From positions 2,790,001-2,854,000 of the forward strand of contig NZ_CP021422.1 of NCBI RefSeq assembly GCF_002201475.1: a DNA stretch of 64,000 bases, written 5' to 3'. Numbering within the stretch: position 1 is the first letter of the stretch; every line of letters starts with the position of its first letter. Under the pieces are notes generated by a model that saw only the letters and a list, made by a program, of their open reading frames with translations, was not told the DNA's origin and made no database searches. Of this stretch, positions 7,170-13,802 are shown piece by piece. The DNA is from Acutalibacter muris. GTDB lineage: Bacteria > Bacillota > Clostridia > Oscillospirales > Acutalibacteraceae. A program made the translations under genes and the position numbers.

Positions 7170-7943
7170 ATGACAGACGGACATATCCATATTGAGCGCG
7201 GCCCCTACACCCTTGAGTGGATAGATCAATTTGTAAACAGGGCGGTTGAAATGGGGCTCGATGAAATACGCCTGCTGGAGCACAACTATATATTTGAGGA
7301 ATTCTCCCCGATGTATGATTCCGTGCGGGCGTACAGCGAATATGTGGACGCATGGTTTCAGAGAAGCGCGGGTAAGCACAAGCTGGCGGACTATTTGGAG
7401 CTTATCGGCCTTGCCAGGAGCCATCAGTTTCCCATAGAGGTCAAGTTCGGACTTGAAATATGCTATTTCAAGGAGTTTGAGGGCTTTATTCATGAACTCA
7501 CAAAGGACAAAGGCTTTGATTTTCTGTTGGGAAGCATCCATTTTGTCGATGACTTTGCCTTCGACCATAAGCCCGAACACTGGGCCGGGCTTGACGTTGA
7601 CAGGATATACCGCCGGTATTTTGAGGCTTCCTTCTCATTGGCAAGAAGCGGGATATTTGACGGCATCGGCCACCCGGACGCGATAAAGCTGTTCGGCCAT
7701 AAGCCTTCGTATCCGCTGTCGGGCTTCTATGAGAGTTTGGCCGCTGAGCTTGCAAAAAGCGGCATGTATGCGGACCATAACAGCGGCGCGGAAAGAAGAT
7801 GTCCGGAAACGGCGTCCCTTGGCATGGACACTGAGCTGCTTGGAACTTTAAAAAAGCACAACGTGACGATAATCACCTCGTCCGACGCCCATTGTCCCGA
7901 GGACGTGGGGTATAAAATCAGGGAACTGAATAATATGCTATAG
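7170..7943 (+). CDS. PHP-family histidinol-phosphatase-like protein
   Basis: A 257-residue PHP phosphatase resembling HisJ/HisK. Metal-binding pieces are DGHIHIERGP at the N-terminus, LLEHNYIFEE, KFGLEICYF, LLGSIHFVD, GIGHPDAIK and the terminal SSDAHCPEDVG. The family removes phosphate from L-histidinol phosphate. It sits 39 bp after serA with its own GAAAGGGAG site. No other his gene is nearby, while serC and serA are, so a phosphoserine phosphatase role is an alternative worth testing. Composition is slightly more AT-rich than serA. Confidence 0.8.
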   Translation: MTDGHIHIERGPYTLEWIDQFVNRAVEMGLDEIRLLEHNYIFEEFSPMYDSVRAYSEYVDAWFQRSAGKHKLADYLELIGLARSHQFPIEVKFGLEICYFKEFEGFIHELTKDKGFDFLLGSIHFVDDFAFDHKPEHWAGLDVDRIYRRYFEASFSLARSGIFDGIGHPDAIKLFGHKPSYPLSGFYESLAAELAKSGMYADHNSGAERRCPETASLGMDTELLGTLKKHNVTIITSSDAHCPEDVGYKIRELNNML

Positions 7944-7954
7944 GAGTGAGGAGA

Positions 7955-8281
7955 ATGGCAAATTTCAGCTTTGACGATATGCAGGCCATACAGAAGGAGC
8001 TTCAGGAAAAATACTTCGACAAGTGGGGCGGGCTGTACCCGGAGAAGGCCGTGCGGATGATGCTCTGGATGCTCTGTGAAGCCGGCGAGGCCGCACAGGT
8101 GCTGAAAAAGGTCTCCACCGAGGACCTCCTCGCCGACACACCCCAGCGAAAGCACTTTATCGAAGAAATGTGCGACGTGATGATGTACTTCAACGACGTG
8201 CTGCTGTGCTACAATATCACGCCGGAGGAGCTTGAGAAGGTGTACCGGGAGAAGCACGAGAGGAATATGAAGCGGTGGTGA
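7955..8281 (+). CDS. MazG-like nucleotide pyrophosphohydrolase
   Basis: About 108 residues, all alpha. The metal-binding pattern of the MazG/dUTPase-2 superfamily is visible as CEAGEAAQVLKK followed by HFIEEMCDVMMYF (Glu-Glu...ExxD type). Such enzymes hydrolyse NTPs or dNTPs to monophosphates. The start at 7955 follows GGAGTGAGGAG; a GTG nine bases upstream is less well placed. It begins 11 bp after the PHP gene, so the two are probably one operon. The substrate is not predictable. Confidence 0.8.
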   Translation: MANFSFDDMQAIQKELQEKYFDKWGGLYPEKAVRMMLWMLCEAGEAAQVLKKVSTEDLLADTPQRKHFIEEMCDVMMYFNDVLLCYNITPEELEKVYREKHERNMKRW

Positions 8282-8316
8282 GCCGCCGGAAGGGGACTGG
8301 TCTCCTTCTTTTTGTG

Positions 8317-8345
8317 TTGACAAATGAACACAGCTATATTATAAT
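8317..8345 (+). promoter_or_regulatory. Promoter of candidate antitoxin RNA B
   Basis: A perfect TTGACA (8317-8322), 17-bp spacer and TATAAT (8340-8345). No protein gene follows it on the plus strand before the terminator at 8408-8450. Confidence 0.75.
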
Positions 8346-8351
8346 ATAATA

Positions 8352-8450
8352 AAAAGGAGCCGGAGGGGTTTGATACCTTGAACGGTTGGCCTGGTTTGTC
8401 ACTTTATAAGTAACCGCTTACCTTTGGCCGGGGGCGGTTACTTATTTTTT
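8352..8450 (+). ncRNA. Candidate antisense antitoxin RNA (locus B)
   Basis: An RNA of about 95-100 nt expected from the consensus promoter at 8317-8345, ending at the hairpin 8408-8443 with a T-run. It overlaps the 3' end of toxin B and includes ACGGTTGGCC (8382-8391), also present in the toxin B leader. The arrangement mirrors locus A. Confidence 0.6.
8408..8450. terminator. Bidirectional terminator of toxin locus B
   Basis: The stem AAGTAACCGC / GCGGTTACTT contains the toxin B stop codon and has an A/T run on each side. It is nearly the same stem as in locus A. Confidence 0.7.
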
Positions 8451-8527
8451 GCATCGAGGGCAATCAGCAAGTCCACAATGATGTGAAGAAACATCACCAT
8501 GACTGCCACAATCTCATATGCCGTCAT
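8438..8527 (-). CDS. Small hydrophobic peptide, putative holin-like type I toxin (locus B)
   Basis: A 29-residue peptide beginning MTAYEIVAVMVMF, a clear paralogue of the locus A peptide (same opening, one membrane helix with shared LHII.DLLIAL, polar Lys end). AAAGGAGG stands 8 bp before the ATG at 8527. The leader, about 140 nt long, shares with locus A an unbroken stretch of 19 bases just before the ribosome site and most of the preceding 70 bases. The leader is better conserved than the coding part, which suggests that its structure matters. Confidence 0.7.
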   Translation of the reverse strand: MTAYEIVAVMVMFLHIIVDLLIALDAKNK

Positions 8528-8674
8528 AAGCATGGCCTCCTTTCAGTGTGGATTCGCGTCTCGTGTACCCGCGTATGTCTCACACCTACTTGCTGGCCAA
8601 CCGTCCACCGTACTAAATATCAACTTGTCCGGCTCCCCGTCCCTTATGTAGCGGTCGCTACTGGGGGCTTTTTT

Positions 8675-8703
8675 ATTTTACAGCATTTCCCATATTATGT
8701 CAA
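8675..8703 (-). promoter_or_regulatory. Promoter of toxin mRNA B
   Basis: Minus strand TTGACA (8703-8698), 17-bp spacer, TAAAAT (8680-8675): same boxes and spacing as the locus A promoter, with a similar spacer sequence. It lies about 35 bp from the divergent csoR promoter. Confidence 0.75.
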
Positions 8704-8738
8704 ATACTTTTTGCCCAGAATAATTTTGCAATTTACCC

Positions 8739-8790
8739 TTGACAAATACCCCGCCCCGGTATATAATAAATATACCCCCTGTGGGTATAT
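8739..8790 (+). promoter_or_regulatory. csoR-copA promoter with CsoR-type operators
   Basis: TTGACA (8739-8744), 17-bp spacer and TATAAT (8762-8767). A pseudo-palindrome TATACCCCCTGTGGGTATA (8771-8789) covers the start of transcription and matches the G/C-rich, ATACC...GGTAT-type operators of CsoR repressors. A second ATACC...GGTAT sequence lies in the spacer (8746-8762). Confidence 0.75.
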
Positions 8791-8811
8791 TATCGAAAGG
8801 AAGGCCATACT

Positions 8812-9105
8812 ATGTGCGAAGACTGCCATAAGACCAGAGAGCGCTCTGAGGAGGAGTACAAGCGCCTGATAAACCGCCTTAACCGTATCGAGGGGCAGGT
8901 GCGGGGCATACGCGGTATGCTGGAGAAGGACGCTTACTGCATCGACATACTTGCCCAGACGGCGGCGGTGGGGGCGGCCTTGAACGCCTTCTCCCGGGAG
9001 CTGCTGAGCCAGCACCTTCGCACCTGTGTGGCGGAGGGACTGAGACATGGGGACGACAGCAAGGTCGACGAGCTGACCGCCGCCTTGCAGAAGCTGTTAA
9101 AGTAA
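8812..9105 (+). CDS. csoR: CsoR-family copper-sensing repressor
   Basis: A 97-residue all-helical CsoR/RcnR protein. The Cu(I)-binding triad of true CsoR proteins is present as Cys43, His68 and Cys72 (in AYCID and SQHLRTC). The family signature LINRLNRIEGQVRGI is intact. It represses copper export genes and releases DNA when Cu(I) binds. Its likely operator sits in its own promoter, and copA follows 41 bp downstream, so this is a self-regulated copper operon. N-terminal Cys2 and Cys5 are extra. Confidence 0.93.
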   Translation: MCEDCHKTRERSEEEYKRLINRLNRIEGQVRGIRGMLEKDAYCIDILAQTAAVGAALNAFSRELLSQHLRTCVAEGLRHGDDSKVDELTAALQKLLK

Positions 9106-9146
9106 ATTCTACACAATAAGCCTTTTATTTACGGGAGGGAGATAGT

Positions 9147-11681
9147 ATGAACCAGTACAACGTCACCGGCATGACCTGCGCGGCGTGCAGCGCCCGGGTG
9201 GAAAAGGCCGTGGGCAAGGTCCCCGGCGTGACAAGCTGCTCCGTGAGCCTTCTCACAAACTCCATGGGCGTTGAGGGCACAGCCGCGCCCTCAGAAATAA
9301 TCGCCGCCGTGGAGTCTGCGGGCTACGGCGCGGCCCAGAAGGGCCGGCAGAGCGCCGGCACAAACGCCGCCCCGGGGGACGAAGCCAGCCTGAAGGATAG
9401 GGAGACCCCGCTTTTAAAGAAGCGCCTGTTCTGGTCCCTGGGCTTTCTTGTGGTGCTAATGTACTTCTCCATGGGCCACATGATGTGGGGCTGGCCTCTG
9501 CCGGGGGCTCTCGTTGGCAACCACATAGCCGTGGGGCTTATCCAGCTTTTGCTCACCGGCATTATCATGGTGATAAACCAGCGCTTCTTTATAAGCGGCT
9601 TTAAAAGCCTATGGCACCGTTCCCCCAATATGGACACCCTGGTGGCCCTGGGGGCTGCGGCGGCCTTTGGATACAGTACCTATGCCCTGTTCGCCATGAC
9701 CGGCGCGCAGCTCCGAGGGGACGGCGCCGCCGTCATGGACTACATGATGGAGCTCTACTTCGAGTCGGCGGGTATGATACTGACTCTTATCACCCTGGGC
9801 AAGCTTTTAGAGGCCCGCTCCAAGGGCCGCACCACCGACGCCCTAAAGAGCCTGATGAAGCTGGCCCCCAAGACCGCTACGCTCATAAGGGACGGCCACG
9901 AGGTGGAAACGCCCATTGAGCAGGTCATGGCCGGGGATATCTTCGCCGTGCGCCCCGGGGAGAGCGTCCCTGTGGACGGGGTGGTGCTGGAGGGCACGGC
10001 GGCCCTGGACGAGAGCGCCCTTACCGGGGAGAGCGTGCCTGTTGACAAGGCCCCCGGGGACCCGGTCTCGGCGGCGACGCTGAATAAGTCCGGCTACCTG
10101 AAATGCCGGGCCACCAGGGTCGGGCAGGACACCACTCTGAGCCAGATAATCCAGATGGTAAGCGACGCGGCGGCCACAAAGGCCCCCATCGCCAAGGTTG
10201 CCGACAGGGTGTCGGGGATCTTCGTGCCCACGGTCATAGCCCTGGCGGCGGTCACCACCCTGGTATGGCTCCTGCTGGGCCACGGGGCCGGGTACGCGCT
10301 GGCCCGGGGTATCTCGGTGCTGGTGATAAGCTGTCCCTGCGCCCTGGGCCTGGCCACTCCCGTGGCCATAATGGTGGGCAGCGGCCTGGGGGCCAAAAAC
10401 GGCATACTCTTTAAAACCGCCGTCTCCCTTGAAGCCGCCGGGCGCACGGAGATTGTGGTCCTTGACAAGACCGGCACCATCACCACCGGGGAGCCGAAGG
10501 TCACCGACATCCTCCCCGCCGGGGGCATCTCCGAGCCGGAGCTTTTGAGTCTGGCGGCGGCCCTGGAGAACCCCTCCCAGCACCCCCTGGGCGCTGCCAT
10601 CGTCCGGGAGGCGGAGACAAGGGAGATACCCCTGCAGCCGGTAGAGGGCTTTACGGCCATACATGGCCGGGGAGTCCGGGCCGTACTGAAGGGTGGGACC
10701 TATATTGCGGGGAACCTTCCCATGCTGGAGGAGAGCGGCATAGGCGGGTTGGAGCTCTCCGAAGCCGCCGCCAGACTCTCCGGCGAGGGGAAAACCCCCA
10801 TGTTCTTCGCCAACGAAACCGAAAAGCAGGTGTTGGGGCTTATCGCCGTAGCGGACACGGTTAAGGAGGACAGCCCGCAGGCCATTAAGGAGCTGCAAAA
10901 TATGGGCCTTAAAGTGGTGATGCTTACCGGCGACAACGAGCGCACCGCCCGGGCCATCGGGGCCCAGGCCGGGGTGGACGAGGTGATAGCCGGGGTGCTG
11001 CCCGAGGGCAAGGAGGCCGTCATACGAAAGCTTCGGACCCAGGGCAAGGTGGCCATGGTGGGCGACGGCATAAACGACGCCCCGGCTCTGACAAGGGCCG
11101 ACACAGGCATAGCCATCGGCGCGGGGACGGACGTGGCCCTGGACGCGGCGGACGTGGTGCTGATGAAGAGTTCCCTTCGGGACGTGCCCGCCGCGCTGCG
11201 GCTGAGCCGGGCCACCCTTCGGAACATCCACGAGAACCTCTTCTGGGCGTTCTTCTACAACACCATCGGCATACCCCTGGCCATGGGGGTCTTTATCCCC
11301 CTGGGCCTGACCCTGAACCCCATGTTCGGCGCGGCTGCCATGAGCCTTTCCAGCTTCTGTGTGGTGAGCAACGCCCTGAGGCTGAACCTCTTTAAGCTCT
11401 ATGACCCAAGGCACGACCACCGCTTTAAAAAGCGTGTTAAAAATAATACTATTATAAAGGAGACGAATACTATGACAAAGACCATGAAGATCAAGGGAAT
11501 GATGTGCGGCCACTGCGAGGCAAGGGTTAAGAAGGCCCTGGAGGCCCTCTCACAGGTGGAGAGCGCAGAGGTTAGCCACGAGAGCGGCACGGCGGTGGTG
11601 ACCCTTAACGGGGATATCAGCGACGGCGAGCTGAGGAAGGCCGTGGAGGAGCAGGATTATGAGGTGGTGGGGATAGAATGA
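9147..11681 (+). CDS. copA: Copper-exporting P1B-type ATPase, in frame with a C-terminal CopZ-like domain
   Basis: An 844-codon ORF. Residues 1-65 are a heavy-metal-associated domain (GMTCAACSA). The P-type core follows: transmembrane helices, the CPC metal site in ISCPCALGLATPVA, phosphorylation loop DKTGTITTGEP, the SQHPLG nucleotide-domain motif and the hinge GDGINDAP. It pumps Cu(I) out of the cell. After the last membrane helix the frame runs through a linker rich in Lys/Asn/Thr into a second metal domain (GMMCGHCEAR), normally a separate copZ gene. No stop separates them. The product may be a fusion, or two proteins if the internal start at 11472 is used. Confidence 0.93.
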   Translation: MNQYNVTGMTCAACSARVEKAVGKVPGVTSCSVSLLTNSMGVEGTAAPSEIIAAVESAGYGAAQKGRQSAGTNAAPGDEASLKDRETPLLKKRLFWSLGFLVVLMYFSMGHMMWGWPLPGALVGNHIAVGLIQLLLTGIIMVINQRFFISGFKSLWHRSPNMDTLVALGAAAAFGYSTYALFAMTGAQLRGDGAAVMDYMMELYFESAGMILTLITLGKLLEARSKGRTTDALKSLMKLAPKTATLIRDGHEVETPIEQVMAGDIFAVRPGESVPVDGVVLEGTAALDESALTGESVPVDKAPGDPVSAATLNKSGYLKCRATRVGQDTTLSQIIQMVSDAAATKAPIAKVADRVSGIFVPTVIALAAVTTLVWLLLGHGAGYALARGISVLVISCPCALGLATPVAIMVGSGLGAKNGILFKTAVSLEAAGRTEIVVLDKTGTITTGEPKVTDILPAGGISEPELLSLAAALENPSQHPLGAAIVREAETREIPLQPVEGFTAIHGRGVRAVLKGGTYIAGNLPMLEESGIGGLELSEAAARLSGEGKTPMFFANETEKQVLGLIAVADTVKEDSPQAIKELQNMGLKVVMLTGDNERTARAIGAQAGVDEVIAGVLPEGKEAVIRKLRTQGKVAMVGDGINDAPALTRADTGIAIGAGTDVALDAADVVLMKSSLRDVPAALRLSRATLRNIHENLFWAFFYNTIGIPLAMGVFIPLGLTLNPMFGAAAMSLSSFCVVSNALRLNLFKLYDPRHDHRFKKRVKNNTIIKETNTMTKTMKIKGMMCGHCEARVKKALEALSQVESAEVSHESGTAVVTLNGDISDGELRKAVEEQDYEVVGIE
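11472..11681 (+). CDS. copZ: Possible internally initiated copper chaperone (CopZ-like)
   Basis: Within the 3' end of the copA frame, an AAAGGAG site is followed 9 bp later by ATG at 11472. The 69-residue product MTKTMKIKGMMCGHC... has the size and CxxC motif of a free CopZ chaperone. The 40 bases upstream are AT-rich and look like a spacer between genes, unlike the GC-rich copA codons. Either a stop codon between copA and copZ was lost or both fused and free forms are made. Whether this start is used cannot be told from sequence. Confidence 0.6.
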   Translation: MTKTMKIKGMMCGHCEARVKKALEALSQVESAEVSHESGTAVVTLNGDISDGELRKAVEEQDYEVVGIE

Positions 11682-11682
11682 C

Positions 11683-11711
11683 TTGACAAGGGCCCCCCGA
11701 TATTGTAGAAT
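11683..11711 (+). promoter_or_regulatory. Promoter of the three-small-protein operon
   Basis: TTGACA (11683-11688), 17-bp spacer, TAGAAT (11706-11711), starting 2 bp after the copA stop codon. Confidence 0.7.
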
Positions 11712-11742
11712 ACTATTAGAATAATACAAAGGGGGCCTTGCC

Positions 11743-11889
11743 ATGCCGGCCGAAAAAGAAATCGTCCTGCTTCAAAAAGCCACGGTATACGACATCAGGC
11801 GGCTCCTCGAAAAGGAGCCTGACAGAACCTGCACTCTGCAAGAGCTCCGACAGATACCGGACGCTTATATTACAAGCGTGGAGGCGTGA
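11743..11889 (+). CDS. Small protein of unknown function (1 of 3)
   Basis: A 48-residue ORF starting MPAEKEIVLLQKATVYDIR. It has no membrane segment and appears helical and charged. It shares with the next two ORFs the order charged N-terminus, a Y-[DE]-[IL]-R-xx-[IL] helix, then a short E-L segment, so it is probably a diverged relative. It stands 31 bp after the -10 box and is preceded by a GGGGG run. Function unknown. Confidence 0.55.
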   Translation: MPAEKEIVLLQKATVYDIRRLLEKEPDRTCTLQELRQIPDAYITSVEA

Positions 11890-11913
11890 CCTCCCAAGAA
11901 AGGAGCGCAGATT

Positions 11914-12063
11914 ATGGGTACTGAGAAGGAACGCCGGGACACCCGCGCGGCTCTGCTGTATGAGCTGCGCAGACTTATCAAGAACAACGAAAAGCAGACC
12001 TACACAAAAGAGGAGCTCTGCGATTGGTTCGACACCATCGCGGACGCCAAGGACCAGGACTGA
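11914..12063 (+). CDS. Small paralogous protein MGTEKERRDT (2 of 3)
   Basis: A 49-residue ORF with an AAAGGAG ribosome site. It begins MGTEKERRDTRAALLYELRR and ends AKDQD. The following ORF has the same first ten residues and the same last five, so the two are a recent tandem duplication; the DNA around both start sites (GAAAGGAGCGCAG...ATGGGTAC) is also repeated. Predicted helical and soluble, no Cys-His metal site. Function unknown; it could be a small helix-turn-helix-like or adaptor protein but no motif shows this. Confidence 0.65.
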   Translation: MGTEKERRDTRAALLYELRRLIKNNEKQTYTKEELCDWFDTIADAKDQD

Positions 12064-12086
12064 CCCACAGAAAGGAGCGCAGGTTT

Positions 12087-12236
12087 ATGGGTACAGAGAA
12101 GGAACGCCGGGACACGCAAAAAGCCCTGCTGTATGACCTTCGGCTCATATTCAGCACCGGCGAACAGGAAAACTTTTCGCGTCAGGAGATCCTGGAGCTG
12201 CTGGACAGACTGGCGCTGGCGAAGGACCAGGACTGA
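12087..12236 (+). CDS. Small paralogous protein MGTEKERRDT (3 of 3)
   Basis: A 49-residue ORF, paralogue of the one at 11914-12063, with the same start region and the same AKDQD end. The middle differs (LIFSTGEQENFSRQEILELL against LIKNNEKQTYTKEELCDWF), so both copies have kept reading frame while drifting, which argues for real proteins. A strong terminator follows at 12240. Confidence 0.65.
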   Translation: MGTEKERRDTQKALLYDLRLIFSTGEQENFSRQEILELLDRLALAKDQD

Positions 12237-12239
12237 ACA

Positions 12240-12281
12240 CAAAAGCCCCCCGGAGGACTCCTCCCCCGGGGGGCTTTGCAC
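12240..12281 (+). terminator. Terminator after the small-protein operon
   Basis: GC-rich inverted repeat AAAGCCCCCCGG / CCGGGGGGCTTT with a 9-12 base loop. The T-run is short, so it could act on both strands. Confidence 0.7.
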
Positions 12282-12343
12282 TAACCCCTAAAGTTACCCG
12301 CCAAGAGTTTTGCTTCGCAAAACTCGGGCAGATAGCGCCCGCA

Positions 12344-13153
12344 TCAGCGGGCTCTATCTGCTGAGCAGCCGCAATCGCAGTCCCCGGCCCTGGGCGGGAA
12401 AAACTCGCCCACGGGGAAGTCTATGCGCCTGAAGAGCTCGCAGGGGTTGTCGCTGGTGGGCACGCACTCCTTCTCCGGCACGCAGAACTCGCTGGCCGGG
12501 ACGGTCATGGGCACGCTGCGCACTATCTGCACGATGGTGAAAAGGCCGATGGTCACGTACACGTTGTTGCGCTGGGGCGCCGGGTCCAGCTCGCCGCCGT
12601 AGAGCTGGCTGATGGCCTCGGGTATGCGGTAGTAGGGCTCGCAGCTGCACCCGCCGCCGCAGAGCTTCGCCGACAGGGCCACCGGCTCCGCCACCTGTAC
12701 ATATGCCGTGGGCAGGGCCCGGGAGTCGCCTATTATGCTCACCTCGTCGGCGGAGGCCTCAGAGGAGAACACCTTCACATTGCCCTCGCTGCCGTAGAGC
12801 ACCACCTTCTTGTTGAACACGGCCACGCCGTTCACCGGCACCGGCACCGACGCCGACCCGCTGAACAGCTCCACGGCCACGTCGAAGAAAAAGGTCATAT
12901 CCACCGAGTAGAAGCCCTTGTTAAAGGGTATAGGCTGAAGGTCCAGGTACACGGTGATGACGCTTACCTCCTTAATGCGCACGTTGGTGGCGCTGTCAAT
13001 CATGGGCTGCCGCGCGGGGGGGAACAGCACACGTATGTCCTCAAGACAGTCTTTGTCGCTACAAGAATCATATATCCTCATCGCGTCGATACAGACCGTC
13101 TCACTAAAGCAATCCCGACCCATAGGCTCGTGGACGCCTTCCATTTCTGGCAT
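12344..13153 (-). CDS. Conserved Cys-rich protein of unknown function
   Basis: A 269-residue protein with AGGAGG 7-8 bp before its ATG. Cysteines cluster near the N-terminus (RDCFSETVCID, DSCSDKDC), in the middle (KLCGGGCSCEPYY) and at the C-terminus (CDCGCSADRAR). There is no signal peptide or membrane helix. The central part is rich in beta-type residues (VRIKEVSVITVYLDLQP, VDMTFFFDVAVELF). I do not recognise a named family; the pattern recalls Cys-rich Firmicute spore or surface proteins, which is only a guess. It stands alone with a hairpin (CAGATAGAGCCCGC...) at its 3' end. Confidence 0.75.
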   Translation of the reverse strand: MPEMEGVHEPMGRDCFSETVCIDAMRIYDSCSDKDCLEDIRVLFPPARQPMIDSATNVRIKEVSVITVYLDLQPIPFNKGFYSVDMTFFFDVAVELFSGSASVPVPVNGVAVFNKKVVLYGSEGNVKVFSSEASADEVSIIGDSRALPTAYVQVAEPVALSAKLCGGGCSCEPYYRIPEAISQLYGGELDPAPQRNNVYVTIGLFTIVQIVRSVPMTVPASEFCVPEKECVPTSDNPCELFRRIDFPVGEFFPPRAGDCDCGCSADRAR

Positions 13154-13273
13154 GATATCTCCTCCTTTTGGGATTCTACCTTATACTATGCCACAAAATG
13201 TTTTATGTGCTCCCCACGGCAGGGCCCGGGCGCGGTATATAATTATAGCGGGTATTCCCAGAGAAAAAAGTTC

Positions 13274-13312
13274 TATATGGTACTTGACATGGATAGTTTT
13301 ATATGGTACTAT
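13274..13312 (+). promoter_or_regulatory. marR promoter with duplicated operator-like repeat
   Basis: TTGACA (13284-13289), 17-bp spacer, TACTAT (13307-13312). The 11-mer TATATGGTACT occurs twice, at 13274-13284 and 13300-13310, overlapping the -35 and -10 boxes, 26 bp apart. Such placement suits self-repression by the MarR protein encoded next. Confidence 0.65.
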
Positions 13313-13331
13313 GTTTTTGAAAGGAGAGCCT

Positions 13332-13763
13332 ATGGAGACTAGGACAGGTTTTCTCATAACCCAGATAAAGCAGCTTCAGGGGCGGGTGTTCCAGCGGCTG
13401 CTGACAGAAAGCGGCGTTGAGGAGTTCAACGGCCCCCAGGGGCGTATACTCTACGTGCTCTGGCAGCAGGACGGCGTGCCTATTGCCAAGCTTGTCCGTG
13501 AGACCGGCCTTGCAAAGAGCACCCTGACGGCCATGCTCTCCCGCATGGAATCGTCTGGGCTCATAACCCGCTGCCCCGGCGAACAGGACGGCCGCCAGGT
13601 TATAATAAAGCTGACCCCCAGGGCCCGGGGGCTGGAGGAAAAGTATGACCAGGTATCACAGCGCATGAACAGCCTGTTCTATAAGGGCATGACCCAGGAG
13701 GAGGCCTACGCCCTGGACGCGCTTCTGGATAGGGTGCTGGCAAACCTGCAGGAGCTCCTATAA
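13332..13763 (+). CDS. MarR-family transcriptional regulator
   Basis: A 143-residue winged-helix regulator. The MarR pattern is visible: LILYVLWQQDG-type helix, recognition helix LAKSTLTAMLSRMESSGLI, wing CPGEQDGRQVIIKLT and C-terminal dimerisation helices. Preceded by AAAGGAG. A flavin-reductase-like gene follows 39 bp downstream and is its likely target together with itself. The effector is unknown; pairing with flavin/FMN proteins often goes with redox or small-phenolic signals. Confidence 0.9.
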   Translation: METRTGFLITQIKQLQGRVFQRLLTESGVEEFNGPQGRILYVLWQQDGVPIAKLVRETGLAKSTLTAMLSRMESSGLITRCPGEQDGRQVIIKLTPRARGLEEKYDQVSQRMNSLFYKGMTQEEAYALDALLDRVLANLQELL

Positions 13764-13802
13764 AGCCCTTCCGCTTTACACACTCGAAAAGGAGAAGTCA
13801 AA

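Noticed and set aside
6318..7580. 420-codon minus-strand open frame over serA and the PHP gene
   Set aside because: Antisense shadow of GC-rich genes; no ribosome site, no recognisable domain, residues dominated by Gly/Val/His typical of reverse frames.
9843..11513. 556-codon minus-strand open frame over copA
   Set aside because: Mirror of the copA codon pattern; the plus strand encodes an intact P-type ATPase.
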